A stretch of DNA of 64,000 nucleotides from Tahibacter soli (GTDB lineage: Bacteria > Pseudomonadota > Gammaproteobacteria > Xanthomonadales > Rhodanobacteraceae), in the NCBI RefSeq assembly GCF_025717065.2, contig NZ_JAOVZO020000018.1:1240001-1304000 (forward strand), read 5' to 3'. The notes under the pieces are model-generated. The model made no database searches. It was not told the DNA's origin and saw only the letters and a program-made list of their open reading frames with translations. The translations under genes and the position numbers were made by a program. Positions 42,907 through 51,641 of the stretch are shown in pieces (positions within the stretch are counted from its first letter, which is position 1; every line of letters starts with the position of its first letter).

Positions 42907-43689
42907 ATGGGTCGAATTGATGGCGAAATCCGGGCAGGCGGCTTCACGCGCCGCGACGTGCTGCGCGCGTTCGGCGCGTTCGCGACCGTCATGCTGTTGC
43001 GCGAAGCCGCCGTGGCGGCGCCCGCGCGGCGCATGGCCGCGACCGACTGGATCGCGCGGCAGGACGAGGCGGCGCGCGCGCTCGCGGCCGGGCGGCTCGC
43101 GCCGCGCGCGTGGATGGCCGAGGTCGAACGGCTCGCGGCCGAAGTCGACGTCGCCGAACTCATGGTGAGCGTGAACCGCGCGCGGATCACCGCGGCCGGG
43201 CGCGGCGCGGCGAACGATCCGGCCAAGCGCCACGTGAAATTTCTCGATCCGGCGACCGGCGAGCCGCGCGAGCTCGCCTACGGCGCGGCGCTGTTCGACT
43301 TCGAACCGGGCAACGTGATCACGCCGCACGCGCACCGGCACATGGCGTCGGCGCATCTCGTCGTCGACGGCCGCGTGCGCGTGCGTAACTACGACCGCGT
43401 GCGCGACGACGGCGACGCGATCGTGATCCGGCCGACGCGCGACGCGGTGTTCGGCGTCGGCGCGGTGTCGACGATGTCGTCCGAGCGCGACAACGTGCAC
43501 TGGTTCGTGCCGCAGCGCGGCCGCGCGACGACGTTCGACGTCGTGATCTCCGATCTCGACGCGGGCGAGCCGCCGTACGAGATCCGCGCGCTCGATCCGC
43601 TCGCCGCGACGCCGCTCGCCGACGGTGCGCTGCGCACGCCGGTCATCGGGTTCGCCGACGCGTCGAAGAAATACACCGCCGACGTCTGA
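42907..43689 (+). CDS. Tat-exported cupin-domain protein
   Basis: This 260-residue protein begins with a twin-arginine signal (FTRRDVLRAFGAFATVMLL, residues 13-31) and an AlaXAla cleavage site, so it is folded before export. The core is a cupin: ITPHAHRHMASAHLVVDGRV supplies a His-x-His pair and a nearby His that would bind metal, and a second half (DNVHWFVPQRG) completes the fold. The reaction is not known. It is divergent from the AmpR-like regulator and followed by a hairpin before the convergent gene. Confidence 0.78.
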   Translation: MGRIDGEIRAGGFTRRDVLRAFGAFATVMLLREAAVAAPARRMAATDWIARQDEAARALAAGRLAPRAWMAEVERLAAEVDVAELMVSVNRARITAAGRGAANDPAKRHVKFLDPATGEPRELAYGAALFDFEPGNVITPHAHRHMASAHLVVDGRVRVRNYDRVRDDGDAIVIRPTRDAVFGVGAVSTMSSERDNVHWFVPQRGRATTFDVVISDLDAGEPPYEIRALDPLAATPLADGALRTPVIGFADASKKYTADV

Positions 43690-43690
43690 T

Positions 43691-43720
43691 CGCGCAAAGT
43701 ACCTTTCGATACTTTGCGCG
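43691..43720. terminator. Bidirectional hairpin between convergent genes
   Basis: CGCGCAAAGTA-CCTTTCGA-TACTTTGCGCG is a perfect 11-bp stem between the stop of the cupin gene (43689) and the stop of the DUF3037 gene (43730). It is a likely shared terminator-type element, although flanking T-runs are short. Confidence 0.6.
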
Positions 43721-43729
43721 TCGTGGCGC

Positions 43730-44107
43730 TCAGCGCCGCACCATCCGCGTCATGAGATGTTCGAGCGCCGCCAGCGGATCGCCGCAGCGGCCGGTGTGCA
43801 CCGGCGAGGTCTGGAGAATCGAGCTGCGCTGCGCGGTGAGCCAGTGGAAGCGCTGGCGCGGCGGCAGTTCGCCGATCGGACCCGCGCCCGCGCAGATCGC
43901 CGGGAATGCCGCGAGGTAGGCGATCACCATGTCGAGATCGACGCCGGGATCGAGCGCGACGAGGCGCGCCGCGTCGAGTTCGACGCGCGCTTCGAGAAAC
44001 CGCGCGCCCGGACACGACAGGATCACGCCGGCGTTGACGAACTCCTCGCGCTCCACGCGCGGCACGACGCGGATCACCGCGTAGTCGTAGGTGTCAGGCG
44101 CGCGCAC
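43730..44107 (-). CDS. DUF3037 family protein
   Basis: This is a 125-residue protein from the GTG at 44107. Opening YDYAVIRVVPRVEREEFVN then GVILSCP and FLEARVELD is the DUF3037 pattern; the remainder is helical with ICAGAGPIGELPPRQRFHWL. It overlaps the 3' end of the HipA-like kinase gene by 14 bp. DUF3037 next to such kinases is a recurring neighbourhood, but its function is unknown. An earlier ATG adds residues without family match. Confidence 0.82.
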   Translation of the reverse strand: MRAPDTYDYAVIRVVPRVEREEFVNAGVILSCPGARFLEARVELDAARLVALDPGVDLDMVIAYLAAFPAICAGAGPIGELPPRQRFHWLTAQRSSILQTSPVHTGRCGDPLAALEHLMTRMVRR

Positions 44108-44867
44108 GGACGGCCTCCGCGACGAAGCGCTCGCGCCGCGCGAGCCGCGCGACGAAGTAGTCGACATACGCATTGCGCCGGGCGGCGGCGTCGATCGTCG
44201 CGTCGCCGTTGGCGAGCCACGCGTCGGGCGCCAGCGCGAGGATCGCCTCGAACGTCGCGCGGTCGAGCCGCGCCGCGAGTTCGGCGTCGATGCGATCGAT
44301 CTGCGTCGCGGCCGGCAGCAGCACGTGGTGCCGGATCAGCGCGAACGGGCTGTCGGCGGCGTCCGCGCCGCCGTCCCACGCGTGGTGGAAGTACAGCGCG
44401 GCGCCGTGGTCGATCAGCCACAGCTTGCGGTGCCACATCAGGAGGTTGGTGTTCTTCGCGGTGCGGTCGACGTTGCTGACGAACGCGTCGAACCAGACGA
44501 TGCGCGAGGCGAGGTCGGCGTCGACCTGGCTCGCGGCGGGATCGAACACGAGCGAACCGGGCAAAAAGTCGAGCGCGAGATTGAGGCCCGCGCTCGCGCG
44601 GATCAGCGACTGGATTTCCGGGTCGGGTTCGGTGCGCGCGAGGTCGGGGTCGAGATCGGCGAACACGATTTCCGGCACCGGCAGGCCGAGCGCGCGCGCG
44701 ATCTCGCCGCCGACGAGTTCGGCGACGAGCGCGCGCGGCCCTTGTCCGGCGCCGCGGAATTTCAGCACGTACAGGCCCGAGTCGTCGGCCTCGACGACGG
44801 CCGGCAGCGAGCCGCCCTCGCGCAGCGGCGTGACGTAGCGGTCGACCGCGACGGTGCGCAGCTTCAC
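44094..44867 (-). CDS. HipA-like serine/threonine kinase
   Basis: This is a 257-residue protein from the GTG at 44867 (shared with the DUF3297 stop). The small lobe (YVLKFRGAGQGPRALVAELV) carries the ATP-binding lysine region. The large lobe has FVSNVDRTAKNTNLL, with the catalytic Asp and Asn, and LIDHGAALYFHH, with the metal-binding Asp of the DFG-like motif. It is shorter than canonical HipA (about 440) and lacks the N-terminal subdomain, as in the 'HipA family kinase' group. It is paired with DUF3297 upstream and DUF3037 downstream by overlaps. No HipB-like antitoxin is visible. Confidence 0.82.
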   Translation of the reverse strand: MKLRTVAVDRYVTPLREGGSLPAVVEADDSGLYVLKFRGAGQGPRALVAELVGGEIARALGLPVPEIVFADLDPDLARTEPDPEIQSLIRASAGLNLALDFLPGSLVFDPAASQVDADLASRIVWFDAFVSNVDRTAKNTNLLMWHRKLWLIDHGAALYFHHAWDGGADAADSPFALIRHHVLLPAATQIDRIDAELAARLDRATFEAILALAPDAWLANGDATIDAAARRNAYVDYFVARLARRERFVAEAVRARA

Positions 44868-45115
44868 TCTTGCGGTGCGGCGTCGAGGTAATACGGTTCG
44901 ACGACGCCCTTGAGCCTGACGGTCATCGGATTGCCGCTGCGGTCGCGCGCCTTGCCGGCCGCGACGCGGATCCAGCCTTCGCTGACGCAGTATTCCTCGA
45001 CGTCCTGGCGCTCCTTGCCGTTGAAGCGGATGCCGATGCCGCGCTTGAGCACGTCGGTGTCGTGGTGTTTGCTTTTCGGGTTGACGTCGAGGCGGTCGGG
45101 AGGCGTGTCGGTCAT
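44864..45115 (-). CDS. DUF3297 family small protein
   Basis: This is an 83-residue protein: PPDRLDVNPKSKHHDTDVLK then RGIGIRFNGKERQDVEEYC and GNPMTVRLKGVVEPYYL. This is the DUF3297 family, which some databases mislabel as glutathione peroxidase. It has no Sec/Cys peroxidase motif. Start ATG 45115; the last four bases overlap the HipA-like kinase start. Function unknown; the operon context is the only clue. Confidence 0.88.
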   Translation of the reverse strand: MTDTPPDRLDVNPKSKHHDTDVLKRGIGIRFNGKERQDVEEYCVSEGWIRVAAGKARDRSGNPMTVRLKGVVEPYYLDAAPQE

Positions 45116-45256
45116 CGTTTTTTCTCGCGCAAAGCGCGGATTGTAGCGGCGTTCGGGCGAGGTCGGCAGGTTCCATGATCCCTGTACGACGGTTTTTGCG
45201 TACGTGCCGGCAACGAGGGAACGCGACTGGGCGTTCCCGTTTGCCGGAGCACGACC

Positions 45257-47383
45257 GTGTCGACCAAGCCCTTGTTCGCTATTGCCATCCTGTCGATGTT
45301 CGCCGGCACGGCAGCCGCATCGCAGACGACGATCGACGGTCCACCCGGCAGCGTCGCATTCGGTACGCGCGTTCTCACGCTGCCGAACGGCAACGTCGTC
45401 GTGACCGACCCGGATGCCGGCGGCGGCGCGGGCGCGGTGCATCTGTACACGCCGGCGGGCGTCAAAGTCAGCACGCTCACCGGTTCGATTCCCGCCGATC
45501 ACGTCGGTTCCGGCGGCATCAAGGGCGTCGGCGATGGCCATTTCGTCGTCGTCAGTCCCGACTGGAACAACGGCGCGGCGACGAAGGCCGGCGCGGTGAC
45601 CTGGATCAATGGCGCGACCGGTCTGAACGGCGTCGTTTCGAGTGCCAATTCGCTCGTGGGCAGCGTCACGGACGATCGCGTCGGCATCAACGGCGCCGAT
45701 GCGCTCGCCGTGCTCGCGAACGGCAACTACGTGGTCAACAGCTGGACCTGGTCGAACGGCGGCACCACGTTCGTCGGCGCCGTGACCTGGGCGAACGGCA
45801 ATGTCGGCATCGCCGGCCCCGTTTCCACCGCCAATTCGCTGGTCGGCACGACGACCGGCGACGCTGTCGGCTCGTCCGGCGTGCGCGCGCTCGCGAACGG
45901 CAACTACGTCGTCGCGAGCCTCGGCTGGGCCAACGGCGCCGTGCAGAACGCCGGCGCCGTGACCTGGGCCAACGGCACGACCGGCCGCATCGGCGTCGTA
46001 TCGACGTCGAACTCGCTCGTCGGTACGAAGACCGACGACTTCGTCGGCGACAACGTCTACGTGCTCGCGAACGGCAACTACGTCGTCGGCAGCGCGCGCT
46101 GGGACAACGGCGCGCTCGTCGACGCCGGCGCGGTGACGCTCGGCGACGGCGCCGTCGGCCGCGTTGGCGTCGTGTCCGTCGCCAATTCGGCGGTCGGCAG
46201 CCACGCGGGCGACTCGCTCGGCCAGTCCGTCATGCCGCTCGCCGACGGCGACTACGTCATTGCGTCGCGCTACTGGGACAACGCCGCGATCGTCGATGCC
46301 GGCGTGGCGCGCTGGTGCGACGGCGTCGCCGGCTGCGCCGGGGCGCTGACGATCGCGAACGCGCTGATCGGCACGACCGCCGGCGATCAGGTCGGCTCGC
46401 GCGTCGTCGCGCTCGCGAACGGCAACTACATCGTCGGCTCGTCGCTGTGGAACAACGGCGCGCTCGCCGGGGCCGGCGCCGTGACGTGGGGCAACGGCGC
46501 GACCGGCACGAAGGGCGCCGTGTCGGCGGCGAACTCGCTCGTCGGCAGCAAGGCCGGCGATCGCGTCGGGGTCGACCTCGAGCCGCTCGCGAACGGCAAC
46601 TACGTCGTCGGCAGCTGGATGTGGCGCAACGGCGCGTCGACGAATGCCGGTGCCGCGACGTGGGGCAACGGCAACGGCGGCACGGTCGGCGCGGTGTCGG
46701 CCGCGAACTCTCTCGTCGGTACGACGGCCGGCGACAAGGTCGGCCTCGACGTGCTGGCGCTCGCCAACGGCCACTACGTCGTCGGCAGCACGTTCTGGAA
46801 CAACGGCGCGATCGTCGGCGCCGGCGCGGCGACGTGGGGCAACGGCGTGACCGGGATCACCGGCGCGGTGACGACCGCGAACTCGCTGGTCGGCTCGAAG
46901 GCGCAGGACCAGATCGGCGGCTCGCTGTTCGCGCTCGCCAACGGCAACTACGTCGTGGGCAGCCGCTACTGGGACAACGGCGCGGTCGTCGATGCCGGCG
47001 CGCTGACCTGGGTCAACGGCGCGAAGGCGTATGTCGGCACCGTGTCGGCGGCCAATTCGTTCGTCGGCAGCCAGGACGGCGACGCGCTCGGTTCGTCGCA
47101 GAGCGTGTTCGCGCTCGCCGACGGCAGCTACGTTTCTCGCGCGATCGAATGGGATCTCGGCCCGTTCGCAAATTCGGGCGCCGTCACGCTGACGGGCGGC
47201 AACTATCGCCTGCGCGGACAGGTGGAGCCGTGGAACAGCGTGATCCCGCCGCAGGCGAGCGGCGGCCCGAAACTCTACATCACGTACGACCTGCCGAACG
47301 AACGGCTGGTCGTGGGCCGGCCCGTCGAGAACAAGGTGACGCTGTTCCGGCGCGATCAGCTGTTCGCGGACGGCCTCGATTGA
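45257..47383 (+). CDS. Secreted repeat protein (DUF5650-like), probably beta-propeller or solenoid
   Basis: This is a 708-residue protein from GTG 45257 with a signal peptide (LFAIAILSMFAGTAAA). The body is nine copies of a 57-59-residue repeat with consensus LANGNYVVGSxxWxNGAxxxAG, AVTWxNGxTGxxGAVSxANSLVGTxxGDxVG, plus a degenerate tenth copy. The pattern (x-Asn-Gly turns, W at fixed positions) fits a beta-rich extracellular repeat like DUF5650. The final 60 residues (RLRGQVEPWNSVIPP..) lack the repeat and may be a cap or anchor. The 3' end overlaps the convergent membrane gene by 28 bp. Confidence 0.85.
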   Translation: MSTKPLFAIAILSMFAGTAAASQTTIDGPPGSVAFGTRVLTLPNGNVVVTDPDAGGGAGAVHLYTPAGVKVSTLTGSIPADHVGSGGIKGVGDGHFVVVSPDWNNGAATKAGAVTWINGATGLNGVVSSANSLVGSVTDDRVGINGADALAVLANGNYVVNSWTWSNGGTTFVGAVTWANGNVGIAGPVSTANSLVGTTTGDAVGSSGVRALANGNYVVASLGWANGAVQNAGAVTWANGTTGRIGVVSTSNSLVGTKTDDFVGDNVYVLANGNYVVGSARWDNGALVDAGAVTLGDGAVGRVGVVSVANSAVGSHAGDSLGQSVMPLADGDYVIASRYWDNAAIVDAGVARWCDGVAGCAGALTIANALIGTTAGDQVGSRVVALANGNYIVGSSLWNNGALAGAGAVTWGNGATGTKGAVSAANSLVGSKAGDRVGVDLEPLANGNYVVGSWMWRNGASTNAGAATWGNGNGGTVGAVSAANSLVGTTAGDKVGLDVLALANGHYVVGSTFWNNGAIVGAGAATWGNGVTGITGAVTTANSLVGSKAQDQIGGSLFALANGNYVVGSRYWDNGAVVDAGALTWVNGAKAYVGTVSAANSFVGSQDGDALGSSQSVFALADGSYVSRAIEWDLGPFANSGAVTLTGGNYRLRGQVEPWNSVIPPQASGGPKLYITYDLPNERLVVGRPVENKVTLFRRDQLFADGLD

Positions 47384-48483
47384 GCTGGCCGCGCCGATAG
47401 AGTCAGACGCCAAAGGCCGAGCGACAGCAGCGGCAACACGTATACAAGAAGAAACGTCAGCGCGAGCCCGCGGTAGCCGCTCGCGATCAGCGCGACCATG
47501 CCGTAGCGGTCGGCGAGAAAGATCGAGCCGGCGAGCAGCGCGCTCGCGACGCCGAGGCGTGCCGGCGTCGCAAGCGTGCGCCCGTGCGCGGCGAATGACG
47601 ACGCCACGCGCTCGTTGATCGCATGCACGATGCCGCAGCCGCTTTCGAGCAGCGCGAGGAAGATCATGAGCTGGAACAGCGCGTGAAACCACGGCAGGTT
47701 CAGGCGTTGCAGGAGAAAGTCCGACGGCAGCGTCTCGCTGCCGATCGCGGGATAGAACGCGATCATGCAGACGAAGAACAGGATCGCCGGCAGCATCGCG
47801 AGCGGTCCGGCCGCGAGGCCCGCGATCACGGCGTCGCGGCGGCTCGTCAGATGCCGCAGCGCCGGCAGGACGATCACCGCGCCGACGATGTTGTAACCCG
47901 CGTAAGTCAGACCGCCGGTCGCCCAGCCGTCGCTCGCCGCGGGAGTCGAGAAATTTTCGACGACGCGATCGCCGAACCTCGTCAGCGCGAGCACGACGAA
48001 CGCTGCGTACACGGCGTACAGGAAGAACGTGACCCACTTGAACAGCCGCTCGACCGAATCGTTGCCGAACGCGACGACCCCGGCGACGCCGGCCATCAGG
48101 CACAGCGTGCCGGCGAGCGGCGGCCAGCCGAGCATCGCCACGCCGATCGCGCCGGCCGCGGCGCCGAACACCGCGAGCACGAGCACGAGAAACGCGAGGT
48201 ACGCGATCTCGTAGACGAACCACGCGGGGCCGAGCAGCTCTCGGAAGAAACGGCGGTAGTCGTACGCCGACGTCGCCTGCGCGAACGCGAACGTCGCGGC
48301 GCAAACGCCGCTCCAGACGAGCATCGCGAGCAGCATGCCGAGCACGCCGCCGACCGGCCCGGCGGGCAGGAAGAACTCGGCGAGTTCGCGTCCGGTCGCA
48401 TAGCCCCCGCCGATCACGACGGCCTTGAACGCGAAGCCGGGCAGCAGGAACCGGCGGAACCAGGTCGATCCGCCGGCGCGCAC
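47356..48483 (-). CDS. YkvI-like inner-membrane protein, possible transporter
   Basis: This 375-residue protein has 10-11 helices beginning KAVVIGGGYATGRELAEFFLPAGPVGGVLG; the GGYATGREL loop between helices one and two recalls amino-acid-polyamine-cation superfamily substrate loops. The family (YkvI) is of unknown substrate. GTG 48483 is 2 bp after the dipeptidase stop, so it is in the same operon as the M19 dipeptidase. A dipeptidase and permease together would let the cell use extracellular dipeptides; this is inference. Confidence 0.72.
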   Translation of the reverse strand: MRAGGSTWFRRFLLPGFAFKAVVIGGGYATGRELAEFFLPAGPVGGVLGMLLAMLVWSGVCAATFAFAQATSAYDYRRFFRELLGPAWFVYEIAYLAFLVLVLAVFGAAAGAIGVAMLGWPPLAGTLCLMAGVAGVVAFGNDSVERLFKWVTFFLYAVYAAFVVLALTRFGDRVVENFSTPAASDGWATGGLTYAGYNIVGAVIVLPALRHLTSRRDAVIAGLAAGPLAMLPAILFFVCMIAFYPAIGSETLPSDFLLQRLNLPWFHALFQLMIFLALLESGCGIVHAINERVASSFAAHGRTLATPARLGVASALLAGSIFLADRYGMVALIASGYRGLALTFLLVYVLPLLSLGLWRLTLSARPAQSRPSANS

Positions 48484-48485
48484 GG

Positions 48486-49673
48486 TCAGCGCCAGACCTG
48501 GCCGAGCAGGCGGCGGAAATTGCCGCCGAGCACGAGGCCGATGTGGTCGTCGCCGTAGCCGCGGCGAATCAGCGCCTCGGTCAGGTCGTACGTCTTGGTC
48601 GGATGGTTGAAGCCGTCGATGTCGATCTTTTCGCGAAATCCATAACTGGCTTTGTACGCGGCCTTGAGCGCGGCCACCTGGTCGGCCGGCATCGCGTCGT
48701 AGCCGTACAGATCGGCGTCCGAACCGATGCCGACGTGTTCGATGCCGACGAGCTTGACGACGTGGTCGATATGGTCGACGAGATGCTCGATCGTCGTCGG
48801 CTCCTTGCCCGCGACGAACATGCGCACGCCGGTGATGCCCATGACGCCGCCTTTCGCCGCGAGCTTTTTGATCGCCTCGTCGGTCTTCAGGCGCGGGTGA
48901 TCGTTCAACGCGCGGCAGTTCGAATGCGTGATCGCGATCGGACCCTTCGCGAGCTCGATCGCGTCGAGCGTCGTGCGGTCGCCGCAGTGCGAGACGTCGA
49001 CGAGCATGCCGACCTCGTTCATCGCCGCGACGATCTTCACGCCGAAGTCCGACAGGCCGCCGTCGACGCGTTCGGTCGCGCCCGCGCCGATCAGGTTCTG
49101 GCTGTTGTACGTGAGCTGTGCGCAGCGCAGGCCGAGCTGATGGAACGTTTTCACGTCTTCGACGGCGTAGAACTGTTCGGCGTTCTGCAGGCCCATGATC
49201 ACCGCGATCTTCTTCTGTTCGCGCGCGCGGTCGAGATCGGCGGCGCGGTCGACGAGCGCGAACAGGTTCGCGTTGCGCGCGATGAAACCGTTCCAGCCGG
49301 CGAGATATTTGAAGCAGTGCTCGCGCGCGTCGGTGCCGCCGAGGCCCCAGGCGTTGTGGAAGCCGGTGATGCCGCTCGCGCGAAACGCCACGGCTTCGGC
49401 GTCGGTCAGCGGTTTGGCGTAGATGTCGTCGCTGAGGTCGAGCCGCAGCGGCGCGAGCATGTCGATGACGAGCGAGCGTTCGACGACGCGTCGCGCGCGA
49501 GCCGAGTACTTGCGCGGATCGGCCGTTGCGGGCGCGGCGAACGCGCGTCGCGACAGCGCGGCGGAACCGGCGACGGCGATCGCCGCGGCGGCGGCCTGCA
49601 GCACGCGGCGGCGGCCGGTGTTTGCGAGTTCGACGGTCGGGAAAGCGGTGGGCGATGCCGGTCGTGTTTTCAT
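48486..49673 (-). CDS. Membrane (renal-type) dipeptidase, M19, Tat-exported
   Basis: This 395-residue protein begins with a Tat-type signal (GRRRVLQAAAAAIAVAGSAAL, in part, residues 22-42). The M19 core shows SLVIDMLAPLRLDL for the first metal ligand position, followed by GMLVDVSHCGDRTTLDA and ITHSNCRALNDHPR, the zinc/His motifs, and VGIGSDADLYGYDAM for the bridging Asp. It hydrolyses dipeptides with a broad side-chain range. The ATG at 49673 was preferred over an earlier one because it leads directly into the signal. It is coupled to the YkvI-like permease gene. Confidence 0.9.
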   Translation of the reverse strand: MKTRPASPTAFPTVELANTGRRRVLQAAAAAIAVAGSAALSRRAFAAPATADPRKYSARARRVVERSLVIDMLAPLRLDLSDDIYAKPLTDAEAVAFRASGITGFHNAWGLGGTDAREHCFKYLAGWNGFIARNANLFALVDRAADLDRAREQKKIAVIMGLQNAEQFYAVEDVKTFHQLGLRCAQLTYNSQNLIGAGATERVDGGLSDFGVKIVAAMNEVGMLVDVSHCGDRTTLDAIELAKGPIAITHSNCRALNDHPRLKTDEAIKKLAAKGGVMGITGVRMFVAGKEPTTIEHLVDHIDHVVKLVGIEHVGIGSDADLYGYDAMPADQVAALKAAYKASYGFREKIDIDGFNHPTKTYDLTEALIRRGYGDDHIGLVLGGNFRRLLGQVWR

Positions 49674-49749
49674 AATCAGAAAATCGTATTTCGGTTTCTG
49701 AAATTGACACGTGCCGCCGCGGAAAGTCAAACGGCGTTGCAGCAATCGC

Positions 49750-50688
49750 TCAGCCGGTTTCGCGCGCGTGCCGCCGCAACGCCTGCGGCGGCTGGCCGAA
49801 CGCGCGCACGAACGCGCGGCGCATGCGTTCGCGGTCGGCGAAGCCGGTCTCGCGCGCGACGACGTCGACCGGATGCCGCGTCTCGTCGAGCATCAGCCGC
49901 GCCGCTTCCACGCGCAGCCGCTCGACCGCCTTCGCCGGCGACTGCCCGGTCTCGCTGCGGAACGCGCGGCTGAACTGGCGCGCGCTCAAGTTCGCCGCCG
50001 CGGCGAGTTCGTCGACCGACAGCGCGCGCTTCAGATTCCGGCGCGCGTAGACGAGGGCGGTCTGGATGCGGTCGGACTTCGCCTCGAGATCGAGCAGCGC
50101 CGAGAACTGCGACTGGCCGCCGGCGCGGCGGTGGTACAGCACGAACTTGCGCGCGACCGTGCGCGCGAGCGCCGCGCCGTGGTCGGCCTCGACGAGCGCG
50201 AGCGCGACGTCGAGGCCGGCGCTCATGCCGGCCGAGGTCCAGATCGGCCCGTCGATCGTGTAGATGCGGTCGTCGTCCAGTCGGATCGACGGAAACCGCG
50301 ACGCGAGTTCGCGCGCGAGCAGCCAGTGCGTCGTCGCGCGGCGGCCGTCGAGCAGGCCCGCCTCGCCGAGCAGGAACGCGCCGGTGCAGATCGACACGAC
50401 GCGGCGCGAACGCCGCACCGCGCGGCGCAGGTAGGCGACGACGCGCGGCAGCGGCGGCGGCGCGCCGACGCCGCCGCAGACGATGACCGTGTCGAACGCC
50501 GTGCGGCCGAACGGCTTCGTCTCGACGCGCAGTCCGGCCGAATCGGCGACCGCGCCGCCGCGCTCGGATACGACGGTCACGTCGTAGCGCGGCACCGGCG
50601 CTTCGAGATTCGCGAACTCGAAGACCGACATCGCCGCGAGGCTCATGATCTGAAAACCCGGAAAGACGACGAACGCGACGCGCTGCAT
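49750..50688 (-). CDS. GlxA-family AraC-type regulator with DJ-1/PfpI domain
   Basis: This 312-residue regulator has an N-terminal DJ-1/PfpI-like domain (VAFVVFPGFQIMSLAAMSVFE; elbow SICTGAFLLGEAGLLDGRRA with Cys) and a C-terminal AraC double helix-turn-helix (DELAAAANLSARQFSRAFRS and PVDVVARETGFADRERMRRAF). This is the GlxA type, used for amines, glycine betaine or stress signals. It is divergent from a short-chain dehydrogenase with 113 bp between, where a TGAC-N6-GTCA palindrome lies. Confidence 0.92.
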   Translation of the reverse strand: MQRVAFVVFPGFQIMSLAAMSVFEFANLEAPVPRYDVTVVSERGGAVADSAGLRVETKPFGRTAFDTVIVCGGVGAPPPLPRVVAYLRRAVRRSRRVVSICTGAFLLGEAGLLDGRRATTHWLLARELASRFPSIRLDDDRIYTIDGPIWTSAGMSAGLDVALALVEADHGAALARTVARKFVLYHRRAGGQSQFSALLDLEAKSDRIQTALVYARRNLKRALSVDELAAAANLSARQFSRAFRSETGQSPAKAVERLRVEAARLMLDETRHPVDVVARETGFADRERMRRAFVRAFGQPPQALRRHARETG

Positions 50689-50727
50689 GGCGATGGCTCC
50701 ACAGAATGACCGAAAAGGTGGCATCCA

Positions 50728-50741
50728 TGACATTTAAGTCA
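50728..50741. promoter_or_regulatory. Candidate operator between GlxA-type regulator and SDR gene
   Basis: TGACATTTAAGTCA (TGAC-N6-GTCA, inverted repeat) lies about in the middle of the divergent 113-bp region, a region otherwise G+C rich. Its A/T-rich centre stands out. It is a plausible recognition site of the divergent AraC-type regulator; binding is inference. Confidence 0.45.
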
Positions 50742-50801
50742 ATGGGGGCAGCATACATCGTTTGCGCCGACACCCGCATGTCGCGGGCGAGGAGCAAGGC
50801 G

Positions 50802-51599
50802 ATGACCAATTCCATCACTCCGGGCACGGCCCTCATCACCGGCGCGTCGTCGGGTATCGGCGCGATCTACGCCGACCGGCTCGCGCGCCGCGGCCACGAT
50901 CTCGTGCTCGTCGCGCGCAGCCGCGACAAGCTCGACGCGCTCGCGCAGCGCCTGCGCGCGGCGACGGGCCGCGCCGTCGACGTGCTCCCGGCCGATCTCG
51001 CCGACCGCGCCGATCTGGCGCGCGTCGAGGCGCGGCTCGCGAGCGATGCCGCGATCACCGTGCTCGTCAACAACGCCGGCATCGGCGCGTACGGCGCGCT
51101 CGTCGACACGCCGGTCGAACGCGTCGATCCGATGATCGACCTCAACGTCACGGCGCTGACGCGGCTGACGTATGCCGCGGTGCCGGGCATGGTCGCGCGC
51201 GGACGCGGCACGATCGTCAACATCGCGTCGATCGTCGCGATCGCGCCGGAGCTGCTCAACGGCGTCTACGGCGCGTCGAAGGCCTATGTGCTGTCGCTGT
51301 CGCAGTCGCTCGCGCACGAACTCGACCGCAAGGGCGTGCGCGTGCAGGCCGTGCTGCCCGGCGCGACGGCAACCGAGTTCTGGGACGTCGCCGGCGTCGA
51401 CATCGGCAACCTGCCGAAGGAGATGGTCATGTCGGCCGACGCGATGGTCGACGCGGCGCTCGCGGGCCTCGACCTCGGCGAGTTCGCGACGATTCCGGCG
51501 CTGCCCGACGCGGCCGACTGGCAGCGCTACGAGGACGCGCGGCAACGGATGCGGCCGAACCTGTCGCATACGCAGCCGGCCGCGCGCTATCGCGCGTGA
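50802..51599 (+). CDS. Short-chain dehydrogenase/reductase
   Basis: This 265-residue protein has the NAD(P) motif TALITGASSGIGAIYADRLA near residue 10, the NNAG strand (VLVNNAGIGAYG), catalytic Ser region (IVNIASIVAIAPELLNG) and the YGASK motif, with Tyr and Lys. Its length and motifs fit the classical SDR family. GGAG precedes ATG 50802. It is divergent from the GlxA-type regulator, a typical inducible pair. Substrate unknown. Confidence 0.93.
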   Translation: MTNSITPGTALITGASSGIGAIYADRLARRGHDLVLVARSRDKLDALAQRLRAATGRAVDVLPADLADRADLARVEARLASDAAITVLVNNAGIGAYGALVDTPVERVDPMIDLNVTALTRLTYAAVPGMVARGRGTIVNIASIVAIAPELLNGVYGASKAYVLSLSQSLAHELDRKGVRVQAVLPGATATEFWDVAGVDIGNLPKEMVMSADAMVDAALAGLDLGEFATIPALPDAADWQRYEDARQRMRPNLSHTQPAARYRA

Positions 51600-51641
51600 A
51601 GCGTGCCCGCGCGGTCCTTCGCGGTCCGCGCGGCGCGGCGT

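Noticed and set aside
44094-44867. Classical HipBA toxin-antitoxin
   Set aside because: The kinase is short and no HipB-like DNA-binding protein lies next to it; the partners are DUF3297 and DUF3037.
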